Source of the DNA: Streptomyces sp. ISL-1
GTDB lineage: Bacteria; Actinomycetota; Actinomycetes; Streptomycetales; Streptomycetaceae
Assembly: GCF_018614585.1 (NCBI RefSeq)
Contig: NZ_JAGGOI010000003.1
Span: 147,005 to 211,004 of the forward strand
Length of the DNA stretch: 64,000 bases
Direction: 5' to 3'
How positions within the stretch are numbered: position 1 is the stretch's first letter; each line of letters opens with the position of its first letter. The notes below the pieces were generated by a model. It saw only the letters and a program-made list of their open reading frames with translations, was not told the DNA's origin and did not search any database. Shown here piece by piece: positions 60,674 through 64,000 of the stretch. Both the position numbers and the translations under genes were made by a program.

Positions 60674-63169
60674 TCAGTGACCGGCGCTGTCCACAACGGC
60701 CGCCCACTCGTCGAGCAGCGCCTGGGCCGAAGCGTCATCGGGCCCCTCTGCCCACAGATGAGTGACGGCCTCGGAGGGATCGGGAAGGACCATGACCCAG
60801 CGGCCGTCGGCCTCGACCACCCGTACTCCGTCGGTCGTGTCGACGTGCCGGTCCCCGGCCTCCTCGACGACCCGCCGCATCACCAGCCCCTTGACCGCCC
60901 AGGGCGTCGCCAGATCACGCCGCAGCACATGCGCCCGCGGGATGCGGGCATCGATCTGGCTCAGCGTGAGCTGCGTACGGGCCACCAGCCCGACCAGCCG
61001 CACAAACGCCGCCGAAGCGTCGAAGACACTGCTGAACTCCGGCACGATGAAGCCACCGAGGCCGTCACCACCGAAGATCGTGGTCTCCTCACGCGCGACC
61101 CGCGTCAGATCGTCGGGCGACGTCGTCGTCCATTCGACCTGCGTGCCGTGGTACGCCGCCACCTGCTCGGCGATACGTGTGGTGGTCACCGGCAGCGCCA
61201 CCCGCCCGCTGCGCCGCTCGGCGGCGATCAGGTCGAGCAGCACCAGCAGCGCACGATCGTCCTCGACGATCCGTCCTCGTTCGTCGACCAGGGAGAGCCG
61301 CTCGCCGACGGGGTCGAAGCGCACCCCGAAGGCGGCCCGCGCCGAGGCCACGATCTCGCCGAGCCGCACCAGCCCGGACCGGCGTCCGTCGGCCGACTCC
61401 GTGGGCCGCGACTCGTCGAGGCCCGGGTTGATCGTCAGGGCGTCCACCCCGAGCCGGCCCAGCAGGCTCGGCAGAACAAGTCCGGCGCTGCCGTTGGACG
61501 CGTCGATGACAACCTTCAGCCCCGACTCGGCGATCCCGGAGGTGTCGACGTTGCGCAGCAGGGATCCGGTGTACGAGTCGAAGACGCTGGACGGGAAGTA
61601 CAGATCGCCGATCTCGCCAGGGAACGCCCGCCGGTACTCCTGGCGTGCGTACACCCGGTCCAGCTTCCGCTGTCCGGCCTGAGAGAGGTCCGCTCCGCGT
61701 TCGTCGAAGAACATGATGTCGACGGAGTCCGGCACACCCGGAGATGTACGGATCATGATGCCGCCGGCGCTGCCGCGCGCGGTCTGCTGCCGCGCGACGG
61801 GCAACGGCACGTTCTCCAAGTCCCGTACATCGATGGCGCTGGTCTGCAGAGCCGAGATCACGGCCCGCTTGAGCGCGCGGGCACCACGGGAGTGGTCACG
61901 CGCGGTGGTGACCGTCGCCCCCTTCTTGAGGGTGGTGGCGTACGCGCCTGCCAGCCGCACCGCCAACTCCGGCGTGATCTCCACATTGAGGATCCCGGTG
62001 ACGCCCCTGGCGCCGAAGAGATGCGCCTGCCCTCTCGACTCCCAGATGACCGAGGTGTTGATGAAGGCGCCGGCCTCGATGGTCTTGAAGGGGTAGACGC
62101 GGACATTGCCCTGGATGACCGACTCCTCGCCCACCAGGCACTCGTCACCGATGACGGCGCCTTCCTCGATGCGCGCGGCTCGCATGATGTCGGTGTTCTT
62201 GCCGATCACGCAGCCACGGAGGTTGCACTGCTCCCCGATGTACACGTTGTCGTGGATGACTGCCCTATGAAGAAAGGCACCGTTCTTCACAACGACGTTG
62301 GAGCCCACGACCGTGTGCTCGCGGATCTCCGCATTGGCTTCGACCTTGGCGTAGTCCCCGATGTACAGCGGACCGCGCAGCACGGCGTCCGGATGCACGT
62401 CCGCGCCTTCCGCCACCCACACCCCGGGAGAGATCTCGAAGCCGTCCAGCTCCACCTCCACCTTTCCCTCGAGGACGTCGGCCTGGGCCTTCACATAGCT
62501 CTCGTGCGTGCCCACGTCCTCCCAGTAGCCCTCGGCGATATAGCCGTAGATCGGCTTGCCGTCCTTCATGAGCTGCGGGAACACATCCCCGGACCAGTCG
62601 ACCGAAACGTCTGCCTCGACGTAGTCGAATACTTCGGGCTCCATGACATAGATGCCCGTGTTCACGGTGTCCGAGAAAACCTGTCCCCAGGTCGGCTTCT
62701 CCAGGAAGCGCTCGACCTTTCCCTCTTCGTCCACGATGGTGATGCCGAATTCCAGCGGATTCGGCACGCGCGTCAGACAGACCGTGACCAATCCGCCCTT
62801 CTCCTTGTGGAAGGCGATCAGATCAGTGAGATCGAAGTCTGTGAGCGCGTCACCGGAAATGACTAGGAACGTATCGTCCTTGAGTGCTTCCTCGGCGTTC
62901 TTCACGCTCCCCGCGGTGCCGAGTGGCTTCTCCTCATCGGCATAGGTGAGCTCCATCCCGAGCTCTTCGCCGTCACCGAAGTAATTCTTGACGAGTGAGG
63001 CGAGAAACTGCACGGTTACGACGGTCTCATTGAGTCCATGCCGCTTCAGCAATCGCAGCACATGCTCCATGATCGGTCGATTGGCCACCGGCAGGAGCGG
63101 CTTGGGCATGCTCGAGGTCATAGGGCGAAGTCGGGTTCCTTCGCCACCGGCCATCACGACGGCCTTCAT
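60674..63169 (-). CDS. Mannose-1-phosphate guanylyltransferase fused to a phosphomannomutase-like domain
   Basis: An 831-residue protein in three parts. The nucleotidyltransferase (1-235; [20 protein letters not shown]) makes GDP-mannose or a related NDP-sugar. A left-handed beta helix (240-360; [20 protein letters not shown]) follows, then a phosphohexomutase-like domain (375-820). In the mutase part the active-site loops are altered: the TASHNP loop reads IRTSPGVPD, the DGDADR metal site reads DPVGER, and the GEMSGH loop is changed. That domain is probably inactive as a mutase. GDP-mannose feeds PIMs, protein O-mannosylation and wall glycans. I recall S. coelicolor SCO1388 as the equivalent. 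Confidence 0.93.
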   Translation of the reverse strand: MKAVVMAGGEGTRLRPMTSSMPKPLLPVANRPIMEHVLRLLKRHGLNETVVTVQFLASLVKNYFGDGEELGMELTYADEEKPLGTAGSVKNAEEALKDDTFLVISGDALTDFDLTDLIAFHKEKGGLVTVCLTRVPNPLEFGITIVDEEGKVERFLEKPTWGQVFSDTVNTGIYVMEPEVFDYVEADVSVDWSGDVFPQLMKDGKPIYGYIAEGYWEDVGTHESYVKAQADVLEGKVEVELDGFEISPGVWVAEGADVHPDAVLRGPLYIGDYAKVEANAEIREHTVVGSNVVVKNGAFLHRAVIHDNVYIGEQCNLRGCVIGKNTDIMRAARIEEGAVIGDECLVGEESVIQGNVRVYPFKTIEAGAFINTSVIWESRGQAHLFGARGVTGILNVEITPELAVRLAGAYATTLKKGATVTTARDHSRGARALKRAVISALQTSAIDVRDLENVPLPVARQQTARGSAGGIMIRTSPGVPDSVDIMFFDERGADLSQAGQRKLDRVYARQEYRRAFPGEIGDLYFPSSVFDSYTGSLLRNVDTSGIAESGLKVVIDASNGSAGLVLPSLLGRLGVDALTINPGLDESRPTESADGRRSGLVRLGEIVASARAAFGVRFDPVGERLSLVDERGRIVEDDRALLVLLDLIAAERRSGRVALPVTTTRIAEQVAAYHGTQVEWTTTSPDDLTRVAREETTIFGGDGLGGFIVPEFSSVFDASAAFVRLVGLVARTQLTLSQIDARIPRAHVLRRDLATPWAVKGLVMRRVVEEAGDRHVDTTDGVRVVEADGRWVMVLPDPSEAVTHLWAEGPDDASAQALLDEWAAVVDSAGH

Positions 63170-63281
63170 GTCGGAAGCGTCCTCCTTGAAGAGACGACGG
63201 TCTAGCCGACTTCACCCGCCCAAAAAGGCACTCTGGCGCCATGCGCGGCCGGCAACACTGCACGGCACCGCATCGACGAGG

Positions 63282-63890
63282 TCAATCGGCCACTGCGTCC
63301 GCCTTGACGAGTCGGCGGACCTGGACCACATAGAGGATCCCTGCCCACCAATACAGAGTTGTACCCCATCCTGCGAACGCCCATCCGAAAATAGCAGCCA
63401 GTGACGCAAGCCACCCGCTGCCGTCACTGAGTAGCAGCAACGGGAAGGCACACATCAGATTGAACGTGGCTGCCTTGCCCAAGAAGTTCACCTGGGGCGG
63501 CGGATAGCCGTGCCGCCGGAGGATTCCCACCATCACCAGCAGCATCAGTTCCCGCGCCAATAGGGCCGCGGTGAGCCAGATGGGCAGAATCTCGCGCCAG
63601 GTCAGCCCCACCAGGGTGGACAGGATGTACAGACGGTCGGCGGCCGGGTCGAGAAGCCGCCCCAGCCTGCTGACCTGGTTCCATCGCCGGGCAAGCTTGC
63701 CGTCGAGATAGTCAGTGACACCGCTCAGCATGAGCACCAGCAATGCCCAGCCGTCGCTGTTGGGGCCCCCGAACTCGGGGCGGAGAATCAGCCACAGGAA
63801 GAGTGGCACGCCGGCGAGGCGCGCCATGCTGAGGATGTTGGGGATGGTGAGTACCCGGTCCGTCTGAACGCGGGTCTCCTGGACCTCCAC
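63282..63890 (-). CDS. clsA: CDP-alcohol phosphatidyltransferase, probable cardiolipin synthase
   Basis: A 202-residue membrane enzyme with the complete CDP-OH-P motif D-x2-D-G-x2-A-R-x8-G-x3-D-x3-D (DYLDGKLARRWNQVSRLG then RLLDPAADRL). About six hydrophobic segments. GTG start at 63890. From memory the S. coelicolor gene at this position (SCO1389) was shown to be a eukaryote-like cardiolipin synthase, joining CDP-diacylglycerol and phosphatidylglycerol. By sequence alone a PgsA-type or PI-type activity cannot be excluded. It leads towards the guanylyltransferase with 112 bp between. Confidence 0.85.
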   Translation of the reverse strand: MEVQETRVQTDRVLTIPNILSMARLAGVPLFLWLILRPEFGGPNSDGWALLVLMLSGVTDYLDGKLARRWNQVSRLGRLLDPAADRLYILSTLVGLTWREILPIWLTAALLARELMLLVMVGILRRHGYPPPQVNFLGKAATFNLMCAFPLLLLSDGSGWLASLAAIFGWAFAGWGTTLYWWAGILYVVQVRRLVKADAVAD

Positions 63891-64000
63891 CCGGGAGCCT
63901 CCTGTGTGGAACGTGCCAACGATGCCCCCTGACCCTACCGTCAGCCGCTGTCGGCACCTGCACAGGGGTAGGACCGCACCCTGAACGCAGAAAGGCCCCG
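63891..64000. other. Upstream region at the right window edge
   Basis: 110 bp before the CDP-alcohol transferase start. It should contain its promoter. No other feature recognised. Confidence 0.3.

Noticed and set aside
59333..62866. An 1177-codon plus-strand frame
   Set aside because: Antisense shadow of the DUF881 and guanylyltransferase genes, whose own frames show domain motifs.

Overview
This is chromosomal DNA from a Streptomyces or very close relative. GC content is very high, codon use has strong third-position G/C bias, and GTG starts are common. Several gene blocks match the Streptomyces core chromosome: a third divergent EF-Tu, lnt, ung, a paired fabG operon, gcvP with a glycine riboswitch, and ftsR/FHA/DUF881/sbp/GDP-mannose pyrophosphorylase/CDP-alcohol transferase. 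From memory the order resembles the SCO1320-SCO1390 segment of S. coelicolor; I did not run an alignment.

Region 1 (1-19.8 kb) is core and housekeeping. It holds a truncated MFS transporter, a spermidine synthase-like methyltransferase, EF-Tu, an AlkD-like glycosylase, membrane proteins (TVP38/VTT and UppP), an RlmG-like methyltransferase and a flavin reductase-like protein. It continues with apolipoprotein N-acyltransferase, a TetR-controlled FAD monooxygenase/Gfo-Idh operon with two visible operators, uracil-DNA glycosylase, an orphan solute-binding lipoprotein, two SDR/FabG enzymes, and a translationally coupled HipA-like kinase/DUF3037 pair.

Region 2 (about 19.7-30.0 kb) is a 10.25-kb genomic island. 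It is bounded by a 103-bp direct repeat (101/103 identical) made of the first 34 codons of the HipA-like kinase gene. The copy at 19683-19785 is joined to the rest of the kinase gene; the copy at 29936-30038 is an orphan that stops at once. A tyrosine integrase pseudogene sits 134 bp inside the left repeat. Inside are a Rho-N/plasmid-stabilisation-like protein, a Nudix hydrolase, IS21 and IS5 remnants, a DUF6262 remnant, a hexapeptide protein lacking carbonic-anhydrase ligands, a second dead integrase, and an apparently intact orphan cytochrome c oxidase subunit I coupled to a small membrane protein. The right end is a graveyard of broken genes.

Region 3 (30-49.6 kb) is mixed. It holds an S9 peptidase, a Rieske lipoprotein, an isochorismatase-like protein without its nucleophile, two PPOX-fold proteins, a LysR regulator beside a DMT transporter, a MocR regulator diverging from a PPOX protein, and two more DMT transporters. 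Clp-N, SRPBCC, PadR, PhzF, CPBP, SBP-VWA, a GCS2-type ligase, a conserved hypothetical and DUF5999 follow.

Region 4 (49.6-64 kb) is conserved core: gcvP under a tandem glycine riboswitch, a PRC-barrel protein, DNA polymerase IV with a repeat-expanded tail, two MerR regulators including FtsR, a bifunctional nuclease, a GarA-like FHA protein, a DUF881-Sbp-DUF881 envelope cluster, a fused guanylyltransferase/degenerate phosphomannomutase and a CDP-alcohol phosphatidyltransferase that is probably cardiolipin synthase. No tRNA, rRNA or CRISPR array was seen.
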